DNA from: Sagittula sp048553715
GTDB taxonomy: Bacteria > Pseudomonadota > Alphaproteobacteria > Rhodobacterales > Rhodobacteraceae
Length of the DNA: 64,000 bases
Direction: 5' to 3'
NCBI RefSeq assembly: GCF_048553715.1
Contig: NZ_JBLZNC010000003.1
Span: forward strand, 124,001 to 188,000
The translations under genes and the position numbers were made by a program. Below, one piece after another: positions 35,399 through 44,202 of this stretch. Every line of letters starts with the position of its first letter. The stretch's first letter is position 1. The notes beneath the pieces were generated by a model. The model saw only the letters and a program-made list of their open reading frames with translations, was not told the origin of the DNA and ran no database searches.

Positions 35399-36319
35399 CT
35401 AGACGATCTGCCACAGCAAATAGCCGCCGTAACATGTCAGCAGCGCCGCGCCCTCCCCACGGCTGACGCGGGTGGCGGTGATCGCGGCAAAGGCAAACAG
35501 CGCCGAGGCCGCGAGCATCACCATGTTGTCGGTCCACACGATGCGGTCTGGCACCTGACCCGGTGCGGCGATGGCGGTCACCCCGCCGATGGCCAGAATG
35601 TTGTAGATGTTGCTGCCGACAATGTTGCCGAACGCCAGATCGACCTGTCGACGCAGAGCCGCGATGACAGAGGTCACAAGCTCGGGCAGGGAGGTGCCGA
35701 CTGCCACAATGGTCAGCCCGATGACGCTTTGCGGCACGTCGAGCTGCTCGGCCAATGCCACGGCCCCATCGACGAGCCATCGACCGCCAATGATGATCAT
35801 GGCAAGCCCTGCCACTGTCATCAGCGCGGCGGTTGGCAGGGTCTGTGTCTGGATGTCGTCTGCACTGTCGGGGTGGTGGCGTTCTTGCCGCCAGACCAGT
35901 GCCACATAGGCCACCAATAGCGCCAATGCGGCCATGCCAGCCCCGCGTCCCATGCCGATGGTTGCGGCCAGCAGGGCGAAGCCTGCGGTCACGCCCATCA
36001 TCACGGGCAGGTCGCGGTACAAGGCAGCGCGCCCCACGGGGATCGCCTGCAACATGGCCGCCAACCCGCCGATCAGCAGGATGTTGGCGATGTTCGAGCC
36101 GACAATGTTGCCATAGGCGATCCCTGAGGCCCCGATCATCGCCGCCCGAACCGAGGTCACAAGCTCTGGCAGGGAGGTGCCGAAGCCCACGAGCACCAAA
36201 CCGATCATCAAGGGCGAGACGCCCCAGCGCCGTGCCAGCGCCGACGCCCCACGCACAAGGCTTTCGCCGCCCAGAACCAGCAGCACAAGACCGGCCAGAA
36301 TGGCCAACCAGATCGACAT
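35399..36319 (-). CDS. calcium/sodium antiporter, YrbG/CaCA family
   Basis: This 306-residue membrane protein has ten hydrophobic segments. Two inverted alpha-repeats are the family hallmark: GFGTSLPELVTSVRAAMIG..GIAYGNIVGSNIANILLI (about 46-86) and AVGTSLPELVTSVIAALR..DLAFGNIVGSNIYNILAI in the second half. The Glu of each SLPELV is an ion ligand. The family exchanges Na+ for Ca2+ or a related cation. It converges with the synthase gene (13 bases between stops) and lies downstream of the GH13_18 phosphorylase on the same strand, which suggests but does not prove a shared osmotic-stress role. Confidence 0.93.
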   Translation of the reverse strand: MSIWLAILAGLVLLVLGGESLVRGASALARRWGVSPLMIGLVLVGFGTSLPELVTSVRAAMIGASGIAYGNIVGSNIANILLIGGLAAMLQAIPVGRAALYRDLPVMMGVTAGFALLAATIGMGRGAGMAALALLVAYVALVWRQERHHPDSADDIQTQTLPTAALMTVAGLAMIIIGGRWLVDGAVALAEQLDVPQSVIGLTIVAVGTSLPELVTSVIAALRRQVDLAFGNIVGSNIYNILAIGGVTAIAAPGQVPDRIVWTDNMVMLAASALFAFAAITATRVSRGEGAALLTCYGGYLLWQIV

Positions 36320-36376
36320 GTCAGAGGACTTTCACAATCGGCCAGCGGCATGCGGGCCTGACTGTGCGGATGTCGG

Positions 36377-36408
36377 TGCGCCGCCCCTTGCCGTCAAGAG
36401 GCGGCGCA
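36377..36408 (-). terminator. strong hairpin between the phosphorylase and antiporter genes
   Basis: TGCGCCGCC and GGCGGCGCA are perfect 9-bp arms, extended inward by a C/A mismatch and then CTTG / CAAG around CCGT. It follows the phosphorylase stop on the minus strand. No U-run follows, so it could be a weak terminator or an mRNA-stabilising hairpin. Confidence 0.5.
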
Positions 36409-36425
36409 GGGATTTTACGGCCCCG

Positions 36426-38171
36426 TCAGGGCTTGTTCGTGATCCAGCGGCATTGATAGGGGGCAAGGGTGACACCGTCTTCTTCGGGGTGCAGCGTCTC
36501 GCCGGTCAAAAGGTCCACCCAATGTTCGTCGGCAATCAGGTTCATCGCCTTGGGGGCCAGATCAACGGTCTCTGCACTGACGTTGTGCAGGGCAAAGATC
36601 GACTGCGATCTGTCAGGGGCCTGCCGCCATACGGCAAAGACCCGAGGCTCCAGATTCAGTGTGAAATTCGTGGCATTGGGGTGAAAGGCGGGTTGTTTGG
36701 CCCGCAGCTTCAGACGCTCTGACAAGCTGCCCAGAACCTGCGCCTGTGCGCTGTCGGGGTCATCCAGAAGGGCGCGCAGTTCGGGGTAGTCCCAACGGTG
36801 GCGGTTGATGGCACGATTCATATTGCGGCGCGCCACGCCATCGGTGTCGTTCTCACAGGCCAGCATCGCATGGATGTAGAAGGCAGGCACCCCTTCGAGC
36901 GACATCACAATGGTCTGCGAGGCGATGAAACGGTCGATGTGATGGGCGGTGTCGCCGCGGTAGGTCTTGGCCACGGCGGAAAAGAATGTGGCATTCAATT
37001 CGTATACAGACGTGCCCCCGTCCGGCAGCGCACGCATGGACGCCCGACCGCCGCTGTCCATCACGGTCGAGATCATCTGTGCGATTTCCTCGTCAGGCAG
37101 CAGACCTTCGGCAGGGCGCATGCCAATGCCATCGTGGCTGGCGGTGAAGTTCAGATAGGCGCAGCCTTGCGGGGCAGGGGGCATGGCGCGCATCCAGTTC
37201 GACAGGTAATGCGCATCTCCCGACAGCATCGCATGCAGGATCAGCGGCGGCAGCGGAAAGTTGTAAATCCAATGCGCTTCGTTGAGCTGGCCGAAATAGG
37301 ACAGGTTCTCTGCCTTGGGCACATTGGTTTCCGTCAGCAGGATCACCGGCTCTTTCGCGAAATCCGACAGGACGCGCAACAGCTGCACAATGGCATGGGT
37401 CTGCGGCAGATGGATCGACGGGGTGCCGGGCTCTTTCCAGATGAAAGCCACCGCATCCAGCCGGATGATCTTGACCCCCATATCCACATGCAAACGGATG
37501 ATGCGGATGATCTCCAACAGCACCTCGGGGTTTTTGAAGTTCAGGTCGACCTGATCGTGGCTGAAGGTGCACCAGACGTTCTTGCGCCCTGCGGCGGTCT
37601 CGACCTCTTGCAGCAGCGGCGTGGTCCGCGGGCGGACCACCATCGACAGGTCATCCTCGGGCGAGGCCTCGAAAAAGAAGGTGTCATAGGGCGGCTGTTG
37701 CTGACGATAGGCGTTGAACCATGTGCCCTGCGACGACACGTGGTTCATCACCAGATCGGACATCAGATCCCATTCGCCGCCAATGCGCTGGATGTCGGGC
37801 CAATCGCCAAGACTGGGGTTCACCTTGCGATAGTCCGTCACCGCAAACCCGTCGTCCGAGGTAAAGGGAAAGAACGGCAGGATATGCACCCCGTTCACCA
37901 CGCCTTTCAGGTTTTCGGCCAGAAAATCGCGCATCAGATCCAACGGCTTGTGCGATCCGTCCATGATGCTGTCGCCATAGGTGATCAGCAGTGCGTCCTT
38001 TTGTGTCCACATGGAATTGCCGGGCTGTCGGGCGCGCCCGCGCGGCTTTGCCCCCTCGGGCCAAAAGGCATCGACCACCTGCGCCGACAGCGCGTCGGTG
38101 TCCATGTCGGGATAAAGCCGCATCAGCAGCGCATTCAGACGGTTTATCAATGCAGAAGGTGTCTTGGACAT
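36426..38171 (-). CDS. GH13_18 sugar phosphorylase, probably glucosylglycerate phosphorylase
   Basis: This 581-residue protein belongs to the sucrose-phosphorylase-like subfamily GH13_18. The catalytic triad is visible: nucleophile Asp239 in IIRLDAVAFIWKE, acid/base Glu281 in LLTETNVPKAEN, and the transition-state Asp347 in TASHDGIGMRP. GVHILPFFPFTSDDGFAVTDYRKVNP is the strand-2/3 region. It is longer than classic sucrose phosphorylase (about 490-505) and fits the group characterised as glucosylglycerate phosphorylase, which converts glucosylglycerate plus phosphate to glucose-1-phosphate and glycerate. Two genes nearby would make glucosylglycerate, which strongly favours this activity. An AAGGGGA sequence precedes the ATG. 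Sucrose or glucosylglycerol remain alternatives. Confidence 0.88.
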   Translation of the reverse strand: MSKTPSALINRLNALLMRLYPDMDTDALSAQVVDAFWPEGAKPRGRARQPGNSMWTQKDALLITYGDSIMDGSHKPLDLMRDFLAENLKGVVNGVHILPFFPFTSDDGFAVTDYRKVNPSLGDWPDIQRIGGEWDLMSDLVMNHVSSQGTWFNAYRQQQPPYDTFFFEASPEDDLSMVVRPRTTPLLQEVETAAGRKNVWCTFSHDQVDLNFKNPEVLLEIIRIIRLHVDMGVKIIRLDAVAFIWKEPGTPSIHLPQTHAIVQLLRVLSDFAKEPVILLTETNVPKAENLSYFGQLNEAHWIYNFPLPPLILHAMLSGDAHYLSNWMRAMPPAPQGCAYLNFTASHDGIGMRPAEGLLPDEEIAQMISTVMDSGGRASMRALPDGGTSVYELNATFFSAVAKTYRGDTAHHIDRFIASQTIVMSLEGVPAFYIHAMLACENDTDGVARRNMNRAINRHRWDYPELRALLDDPDSAQAQVLGSLSERLKLRAKQPAFHPNATNFTLNLEPRVFAVWRQAPDRSQSIFALHNVSAETVDLAPKAMNLIADEHWVDLLTGETLHPEEDGVTLAPYQCRWITNKP

Positions 38172-38318
38172 CGCGCGGGTCCCCTTGGGTCTTTCCTGCG
38201 ACGCTATCGCGTGGCGTCTCGGGGGGGAACCGGGCCTGCCGCAAAATCCGGCTTTGGCACTTTGTGTTGCCTCAAAACCGGGCAGCGTCAGAGCCCTGCA
38301 CGTCCCGCGCCGTCGCGA

Positions 38319-39605
38319 TCACATGACCCCGACCGTGGTCAGCACCATCTCCCCTTGCGGAACCACAGTTTCCCCATCGGTCAGGGCTGCCTCATCTCCT
38401 GCGTTGATCAATGCCACGGACATGCCATCTAGATCTTCGGGCGCGACGTTGTGGATCTCGATATTCAGGCCAAAGTCGCCGTCGACAAAGACGCCAAATT
38501 CCGCAGCACCGAAATCATTGCCCAGATAGGCCACGCGAACCTGTGCGGGATCGACCTCGGGCGGGAGCATCAACATCAACGTATCCTCGTCACGGTCAAA
38601 ATCATAAAGCGACACCCACGCGCCGCCATCTGCGTCCAGAACAACGCTATCCGCGCCGTCACCGCCGAGAATATCCAGCCATCCCCCGCCGTTATGAATG
38701 ATCAGATCGTCACCCGCCCCGCCGGAAATGTCGGCCGTGGCCTGATCGCTATCTCCATAGGTCTCGATCGTATCATCGCCGTCTTCTGCGAAAAGCAGGT
38801 CGTGATCTGCGCCGCTCAGCCGCTCAAACAGACTGTCATCGCCCGCACCCCCGTGCAGGGTGTCAGACCCGAAACCGCCCCAGATGTCATCGGATCCAGT
38901 GCCACCAACCAGTAGGTCATTGCCTCCTTGACCGGAGAGGCTGTCGTCTCCCGGACCACCGAGCAGCAGGTCATCGCCACCATCCCCATGCAGGGCATCA
39001 TCTCCCTCGCCGCCATGCAGCGTATCCTCTTGAGCACCGCCAAAGATGACATCGTCACCTGACCCGCCGTGAACCAGATTACGATTGGGCTCGCCGCCAT
39101 CCAGCGGAGCAGGTTCGGCGGCATAGACCCAATCATCACCCGCACCGGCTTGGATGGTGTCATTGCCGGACCCACCATACAGGGTATCGTCCCCGTCACG
39201 TCCTTCGAGGATAAGATCGTCTCCCTCACCCCCGCCGATCAGGTCGTCCCCGTCTCCTCCTGACAGCGTATCGGATCCGGCATGGCCCTGCAGTGAATCA
39301 TCGCCCGCACCACCATCCAGAAAATCATCTCCAGCGTCGCCGTCCAGAGAATCCTGACCCGCCTCGCCAAACAGCTCATCCGCACCGCCACCGCCAATCA
39401 GCGTGTCCTGCCCGGGCCCCCCCAGCAAAAGATCCGGACCGTCCCCGCCCGTAAGCAGCTCATCGGACACTGGCGTCTCAACGGGGTCTTCACTGCCATC
39501 ACCGGGATCGACGTCCGCCTCCTCCGGCTCTTGGGTGTCTGTAATCGCAACAAATGCCCCGCCCACACCGGCGAGGCCTAAAAAAACGGCCAAATAAAAC
39601 ATCAA
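38319..39605 (-). CDS. membrane-anchored RTX calcium-binding repeat protein
   Basis: This 428-residue acidic protein starts with one hydrophobic segment (FYLAVFLGLAGVGGAFVAI), followed by an Asp/Glu/Pro-rich linker (25-50). About fifteen RTX nonapeptides of the type GGxGxDxLx run from about 52 to 315 (for example GGDGPDLLLGGPGQDTLIGG). They form parallel beta-rolls that bind Ca2+ and fold outside the cell. The last 110 residues are a non-repetitive domain with acidic character. Typical RTX proteins have no N-terminal signal and leave by type I secretion; the hydrophobic N-terminus here suggests Sec export or anchoring instead. No type I secretion genes are nearby. ATG codons at 39605 and 39602 are both possible. 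Confidence 0.85.
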   Translation of the reverse strand: MMFYLAVFLGLAGVGGAFVAITDTQEPEEADVDPGDGSEDPVETPVSDELLTGGDGPDLLLGGPGQDTLIGGGGADELFGEAGQDSLDGDAGDDFLDGGAGDDSLQGHAGSDTLSGGDGDDLIGGGEGDDLILEGRDGDDTLYGGSGNDTIQAGAGDDWVYAAEPAPLDGGEPNRNLVHGGSGDDVIFGGAQEDTLHGGEGDDALHGDGGDDLLLGGPGDDSLSGQGGNDLLVGGTGSDDIWGGFGSDTLHGGAGDDSLFERLSGADHDLLFAEDGDDTIETYGDSDQATADISGGAGDDLIIHNGGGWLDILGGDGADSVVLDADGGAWVSLYDFDRDEDTLMLMLPPEVDPAQVRVAYLGNDFGAAEFGVFVDGDFGLNIEIHNVAPEDLDGMSVALINAGDEAALTDGETVVPQGEMVLTTVGVM

Positions 39606-39725
39606 GCGCCCCCAAGCACGTAAAAAGAGATAGTCCGAAACATAGTACCCGCTTAGCGGAGAAGTAAATATCTATTTGCCCCGGAAATCAACGTACTGCG
39701 CCATCCCGGCGGGCCGCAGCTTTTG

Positions 39726-39782
39726 CTTTTTCTTGGCGTAAATACCTCGGGAGGGGTCCGGGGAGGGCAGCGCCCTCCCCGG
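39726..39782 (+). repeat. dispersed intergenic box with hairpin, copy 3
   Basis: CTTTTTCTTGG followed by CGTAAATACCTCGG (39726-39750) is followed by a perfect 11-bp hairpin, CCGGGGAGGGC / GCCCTCCCCGG, with an AGC loop at 39758-39782. The hairpin lies 36 bases beyond the stop of the minus-strand substrate-binding protein and may end that operon. Otherwise the 39606-39817 gap holds nothing I recognise. Confidence 0.75.
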
Positions 39783-39817
39783 TCGGTCGCGGCGCGAACA
39801 GCGCCGTGAAACCAATA

Positions 39818-40804
39818 TCAGTTCGTCAGCGCCTTGTCCGTGATCACAGAGGTCCAGGCACCCTCGGGCTGTTTGGTGATCACCGGATCGGAACCACCCG
39901 CCAGCAAGGTGTCCACGGTGCGCTGGTAATCCGCTTCATCCAACGCGCCATTTGAACCGGCAGTCAGCTTGGCGACCTCGCCCATCATACGGATCTGGTG
40001 CGCTTCAGTCTGTGCACCGGTCTCGTCATAGTCGAGAACGATCATCGCCGCCTCTTCGGGGTTTTCCTCGGCCCATTTCCAGCCCTGCATGGAGGCCGCG
40101 ACAAAGCGGGACATTTTGTCGACAAAGGCCTCGTCCGACAGGTTTTCCTCCAGCACGTACAGGCCGTCTTCCATGGTGGCGACGCCTTGGTCCTGATACT
40201 TGAAGGTGATCAGCTCTTCTTCGCCAACACCTGCGTCCAGCACCTGACCGTATTCGTTGTACGTCATGGTCGAGATACAGTCCGCCTGACGCTGCAACAG
40301 CGGATCGACGTTAAAGCCCTGTTTGAGCACTTCGACAGAGCCCTCGGCTTTGCCGTCGGTGGCAATGCCCAGCGAGGACATCCAGGACAGGAACGGGTAT
40401 TCATTGCCAAAGAACCACACGCCCAAGGTGCGGTTTGCCAGCGTCTCAGGACCTTCGATGCCCACATCATTCCAGCAGGTCAGCATCATGCCCGAGGATT
40501 TGAACGGCTGGGCGATATTGACCAGCGGCAAGCCGTTTTCCCGTGCGGCGAGCGCGGCGGGCATCCATTCCACGATCACATCCGCACCGCCGCCGGCGAT
40601 GACTTGGGTCGGTGCGATGTCGGGACCGCCGGGCAGGACGGTGACATTCAGGTCGGCATCCTCGTAATAGCCGTTCTCCAATGCGACGTAGTAGCCTGCG
40701 AACTGGGCCTGCGTGACCCATTTCAGCTGAAGCGTCACATCGTCGGCAGCAAAGGCCTGACTGGCGAGCAGCGCCAGCGCGGATGCAGCGAGTTTGGTCT
40801 TCAT
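39818..40804 (-). CDS. NMT1/THI5-like ABC transporter substrate-binding protein
   Basis: This 328-residue periplasmic protein has a signal peptide (MKTKLAASALALLASQAFA) and then DVTLQLKWVTQAQFAGYYVALENGYYEDADLNVTVLPGG. That opening is the hallmark of the ThiY/NMT1 family, which binds pyrimidine-like ligands such as thiamine precursors. LANRTLGVWFFGNEYPFLSWM and GVATMEDGLYVLEENL are conserved in members found beside pyrimidine and hydantoin catabolic genes. It is the last gene of an ATPase-GNAT-permease-permease-binding protein run, next to dihydropyrimidinase and PreA/PreT genes, so a pyrimidine base, dihydropyrimidine or hydantoin is the likely ligand. AGGAG precedes the ATG. Confidence 0.9.
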   Translation of the reverse strand: MKTKLAASALALLASQAFAADDVTLQLKWVTQAQFAGYYVALENGYYEDADLNVTVLPGGPDIAPTQVIAGGGADVIVEWMPAALAARENGLPLVNIAQPFKSSGMMLTCWNDVGIEGPETLANRTLGVWFFGNEYPFLSWMSSLGIATDGKAEGSVEVLKQGFNVDPLLQRQADCISTMTYNEYGQVLDAGVGEEELITFKYQDQGVATMEDGLYVLEENLSDEAFVDKMSRFVAASMQGWKWAEENPEEAAMIVLDYDETGAQTEAHQIRMMGEVAKLTAGSNGALDEADYQRTVDTLLAGGSDPVITKQPEGAWTSVITDKALTN

Positions 40805-40858
40805 GGTCTTCTCCTGTTGGTTGGTGCCCCGATTCTATGCCGGGGGTCGTGGTGAAGC

Positions 40859-41707
40859 TTATCGTTTGCGTTGGCTGGCGTGCCAGAAAGTTGCACGTTT
40901 CTCGAGCCAGGCCATGACCCCGTAAAAGGCGGTGCCTGCCAAAGCGGCAGTCAGGATCGCCGACCACACCAGTGCCAGATCGAGCTGACCAATCGAGGTG
41001 GAGATCCGGAACCCGAGGCCGAGCGTGGGGGAGCCGAAGAATTCCGCAACAATGGCCCCGACCAGCGCCAGGGTTGTGGTGATTTTCAATCCGTTGAAGA
41101 TAAACGGCAGCGCCGCCGGAAGGCGCAAGGCCATCAATGTCTGCCCCCATGAGGCGGCATAGGTCTTCATCAGGTCGCGCTGCATGGCGGTGGTCTCGGA
41201 CAGGCCGGCCACTGTGTTCACCAGCATCGGGAAATAGACCATTAAAACGACAACGGCGGCTTTGGATTGCCAGCCAAAGCCGAACCACATCACAAGGATC
41301 GGGGCTGTGCCGACGATGGGCAAGGCCGCCATGAAGTTGCCCAGCGGCAGCAGGCCCCGGCGCAAAAAGTCCCAGCGGTCGATCAGCAAAGCTGTCAGGA
41401 AGGCCGCGATATTGCCCATGAGATAGCCCGACAGCGCGCCTTTGAGGATGGTCTGGACAAAATCTCCCCAAAGCAGCGCTGTGTTGGCCCCGAAGGTTTC
41501 GGCGATTTCCGAAGGGGGTGGAAGGATAACCCGTGGCACCTCGGCCCCGCGCACGATGAGCTCCCACATGGCGAGGACGGTGGCACCAAAGATCAGCGGA
41601 ACCGCGATCTGTGTGAGGCGCAGATCCCGCCAAGGCCCGTTTGCCAGCACCGCGTTCAACGCCCAGCCCAGCAGCCACAACACAAGTGCGAATAGGATCA
41701 ACGTCAT
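40859..41707 (-). CDS. ABC transporter permease (second), SsuC/TauC type
   Basis: This 282-residue permease of the BPD_transp_1 family has about six membrane helices. The coupling-loop motif is TYAASWGQTLMALRLPAALPFIFNGLKITTTLALVGAIVAEFFG, with the EAA-type sequence. ILPPPSEIAETFGAN is the periplasmic start typical of the NitT/TauT group. It lies between the other permease and the binding-protein gene and forms the heterodimeric channel with the former. Confidence 0.92.
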   Translation of the reverse strand: MTLILFALVLWLLGWALNAVLANGPWRDLRLTQIAVPLIFGATVLAMWELIVRGAEVPRVILPPPSEIAETFGANTALLWGDFVQTILKGALSGYLMGNIAAFLTALLIDRWDFLRRGLLPLGNFMAALPIVGTAPILVMWFGFGWQSKAAVVVLMVYFPMLVNTVAGLSETTAMQRDLMKTYAASWGQTLMALRLPAALPFIFNGLKITTTLALVGAIVAEFFGSPTLGLGFRISTSIGQLDLALVWSAILTAALAGTAFYGVMAWLEKRATFWHASQRKR

Positions 41708-41748
41708 GGGGCACCTCCGAAGGCCATGCGCGGGGCAGGGTCGTGCAT

Positions 41749-41770
41749 AGGTATTTGGACCAAGGAAAAA
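41749..41770 (-). repeat. dispersed intergenic box, copy 4
   Basis: Read on the minus strand this is TTTTTCCTTGG then TCCAAATACCT. It lies in sense orientation between the two permease genes of the pyrimidine-type transporter, 38 bases after the upstream stop. No strong hairpin follows. Confidence 0.65.
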
Positions 41771-41807
41771 CGGGCGGGCGGGCGCGCTTTTGATCGGGTT
41801 GCTTGGG

Positions 41808-42767
41808 TCATTGCGCCATCCCCATGTGTTTCAACGTGCGTCGCTCAATGGCACCGATGGCCCAGACCAGTGTGGCGGCGAGTGCGGCGGCCATAAACAA
41901 GGCGGCCCAGATCTGGGCGGTTTGCCCGTAGTAGCTGCCGGCCAGCATACGCGCGCCGAGCCCGCCCTTTTGCACCGGAAGTTCGCCGACAATGGCACCG
42001 ACAAGGCTGGCGGCGATGGCAATTTTCAAAGAGGCAAAGAGGTAGGGGATGGAAGCGGGGAGGCGCAGTTTCAAAAGCCTGTCGCGGGTTGAGGCGTTGT
42101 AGGTTGTCATCAGATCCATTTGCATGTGGTCGGGGGCGCGCAGGCCTTTGACCATGCCGACGACAACGGGAAAGAAGCTGAGATAGGCGGAAATTACGGC
42201 TTTGGGCAGAAGGCCTTGGATGCCGATGGAGTAGAGCACCACGATGATCATCGGGGCCAGCGCGACGATGGGGATGGTCTGGCTGACGATCGCCCAAGGC
42301 ATCACGCTCATATCCATGGTTCGGGAGTGGACGATGCCCACCGCCAGAATGACCCCGAGCGCCGTGCCGATGACAAAACCGAGGAAGGTTGCGTTCAGGG
42401 TGACCAAGGCATGATGCAGCAGGCCGCGGTTCGACAGGCTGCCGGATCGGGCGAGCCCACGACGCCCGTTGAGCTCTTCATCGATGGTGGACTTGTAGAG
42501 TTCCTGCACGACCACGTGGGGGGCGGGCAGAACAGGGCGCGTGGTGGACCAGCTTTTGTCCCAATGCTGCGGGTTTTGCAGTGCAAGCGATAGATTGCCC
42601 ATATCGCGGCGCGTGTTGGCGCCGGCTGGTGTGACCGTTTGTTCCGCGCGTTCGGCAGCGGTCAGGACTTCTTTGATGTTCATGGGAACGGCTGCGGCGT
42701 ACCACAGTGCGATCAGTGCTGCGATGACGCAGAGCACGGGTGTCATGTTGCGCAAGGTCTGTTTCAT
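41808..42767 (-). CDS. ABC transporter permease (first), SsuC/TauC type
   Basis: This 319-residue permease has an N-terminal helix (MTPVLCVIAALIALWYAAAVP), then an unusually long periplasmic insert of about 90 residues before helix 2 (VTLNATFLGFVIGTALGVILAVG). The coupling motif is TYNASTRDRLLKLRLPASIPYLFASLKIAIAASLVGAIVGELP. The insert is found in permeases of this pyrimidine-linked group. The ATG at 42767 overlaps the upstream acetyltransferase stop (ATGA), so expression is coupled. Confidence 0.92.
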   Translation of the reverse strand: MKQTLRNMTPVLCVIAALIALWYAAAVPMNIKEVLTAAERAEQTVTPAGANTRRDMGNLSLALQNPQHWDKSWSTTRPVLPAPHVVVQELYKSTIDEELNGRRGLARSGSLSNRGLLHHALVTLNATFLGFVIGTALGVILAVGIVHSRTMDMSVMPWAIVSQTIPIVALAPMIIVVLYSIGIQGLLPKAVISAYLSFFPVVVGMVKGLRAPDHMQMDLMTTYNASTRDRLLKLRLPASIPYLFASLKIAIAASLVGAIVGELPVQKGGLGARMLAGSYYGQTAQIWAALFMAAALAATLVWAIGAIERRTLKHMGMAQ

Positions 42768-43216
42768 GCCTGCCACTCCATCCGCAGCATATCTGGCGCG
42801 CCGGGGCGGTCGGCTGCGAGGTGTCGCGTTTCCAGAAACCCCTCGCGTCGGTAGAAATTTTGCGCGCGGGTGTTGGTGACATAGACTGTAAGCCACAGTT
42901 GGTTGCGGCCTTGTTTGGCGTGATCCATCAACCGCTTTCCGTTACCCTGTCCGGTGTGTCGCAGGTAAAGCGCGCCGAGTTTGTTATCTGCGGGATCGAT
43001 GGAGAGGTATCCGAAGACGGGGTCGCCCACGACGGTCATCTCGCGCATTTCAAAGGCGTCGGCGATGAAACCTTCGAGCGTTTCCACATCGGGCGTGTCG
43101 GCGATGTAGCCGGTGGCGCATTCCCAGTCATGAACGATCCGGGCCATGGTAGGGATGTCGTCGTGGTTGGCGGGGCGCAGCGTGGCGGGGCGTGGTCTTT
43201 GGGCGGTGTCGATCAT
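42764..43216 (-). CDS. GNAT-family N-acetyltransferase embedded in the transporter operon
   Basis: This 150-residue GNAT protein starts LRPANHDDIPTMARIVHDWE. The acetyl-CoA pyrophosphate loop is LRHTGQGNGKRLMDHAK (about 86-102, a variant of Q/RxxGxG/A), and the C-terminal TNTRAQNFYRREGFLETR is typical. It overlaps both the ATPase upstream and the permease downstream by ATGA, so it is an integral part of the transporter operon. The substrate is unknown; acetylation of an imported amine or of a beta-amino acid product is speculative. Confidence 0.88.
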   Translation of the reverse strand: MIDTAQRPRPATLRPANHDDIPTMARIVHDWECATGYIADTPDVETLEGFIADAFEMREMTVVGDPVFGYLSIDPADNKLGALYLRHTGQGNGKRLMDHAKQGRNQLWLTVYVTNTRAQNFYRREGFLETRHLAADRPGAPDMLRMEWQA

Positions 43217-43992
43217 TCCTCGTACCCCGCGCGCAGCCCGTCACGGACGCGGTGGGCGATGTCGATGAATTCCGGCGTGTCGCGGATATCGAGCGGGCGT
43301 TCGGCGGGCAGGGGGCTTTCGATCACATCTGTAATGCGGCCCGGACGGGGCGACATCACCACGATATGGGTCGAGAGGTAGACCGCCTCCGGTATGGAAT
43401 GGGTGACGAAGCCGATGGTTTTCTTGGTCTTGGCCCAGAGGCGCAGCAGCTCCTCGTTCAGGCGGTCGCGGACGATTTCGTCAAGCGCGCCGAAGGGTTC
43501 GTCCATCAGCAGGATGTCTGCGTCAAAGGCCAGAGCGCGGGCGATCGAGGCGCGCTGTTGCATGCCACCGGACAGCTGCCAGGGGAATTTATTTTCAAAG
43601 CCGGTGAGTTCGACGAGGTCGAGGACCTTGGCAATGCGTTTTTGCTGGTCTGCTTTGCCGTAGCCCATGATTTCCAGCGGCAGGGCGATGTTGCGTCCTA
43701 TGGTGCGCCACGGGTACAGGCCTGCGGCCTGAAACACATAGCCATAGGCGCGGGCGCGGCGGGCATCATCCGGTGTCATCCCGTTGACCGTCAGCGTGCC
43801 GCCTGTGGGGGTTTCCAACGCAGCCATGCAGCGCAGGAAGGTGGTCTTGCCGCAGCCGGAGGGCCCGATGAAGGAGACGAACGCGCCTTTCGGAATGTCG
43901 AGGGAGACGTCCTTGAGCGCGTGCACGGGGCCATCGGCGGTCTGGAATGTCAGGTCGAGGTTACTAGCCTGAATTACGGGAATGGCGGTCAT
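43213..43992 (-). CDS. ABC transporter ATPase, NitT/TauT type
   Basis: This 259-residue ATPase has Walker A GPSGCGKTT near 44-52, a Q-loop FQAAGLYPWR, signature LSGGMQQRASIARAL, Walker B ADILLMDEPFGALD and switch His in FVTHSIPEAV. It is the SsuB/TauB type that pairs with TauC-like permeases and NMT1-type binding proteins. The ATG at 43992 begins MTAIPVIQASNLDLTF. It starts the operon; the 210 bases upstream hold no recognised operator. Confidence 0.93.
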   Translation of the reverse strand: MTAIPVIQASNLDLTFQTADGPVHALKDVSLDIPKGAFVSFIGPSGCGKTTFLRCMAALETPTGGTLTVNGMTPDDARRARAYGYVFQAAGLYPWRTIGRNIALPLEIMGYGKADQQKRIAKVLDLVELTGFENKFPWQLSGGMQQRASIARALAFDADILLMDEPFGALDEIVRDRLNEELLRLWAKTKKTIGFVTHSIPEAVYLSTHIVVMSPRPGRITDVIESPLPAERPLDIRDTPEFIDIAHRVRDGLRAGYEE

Positions 43993-44202
43993 CGGCGCGT
44001 GCTCCGGCTCTTTTGGCCCGCGGTGGCCGTTGGGCTGCCTGCGGGCGGATCGTTTGGTTTGTCGTGTTGTGAGAGGCGGCGGCGGGATGCCGGTTGGCCA
44101 AGGGACCCACGTGTCGCAGACCCGCAAGCGGGGCGTCGCAAAGGGTTTGGGGTGCGGGGTAAGGTCATTTTGGTGCTGGCGTTCTGGCTGGCAGTGAAGA
44201 GG

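Noticed and set aside
38450..39450. Regular DNA repeats that could suggest a CRISPR or tandem-repeat array
   Set aside because: The period follows the RTX nonapeptides; repeats are imperfect, in frame and lack constant spacers.
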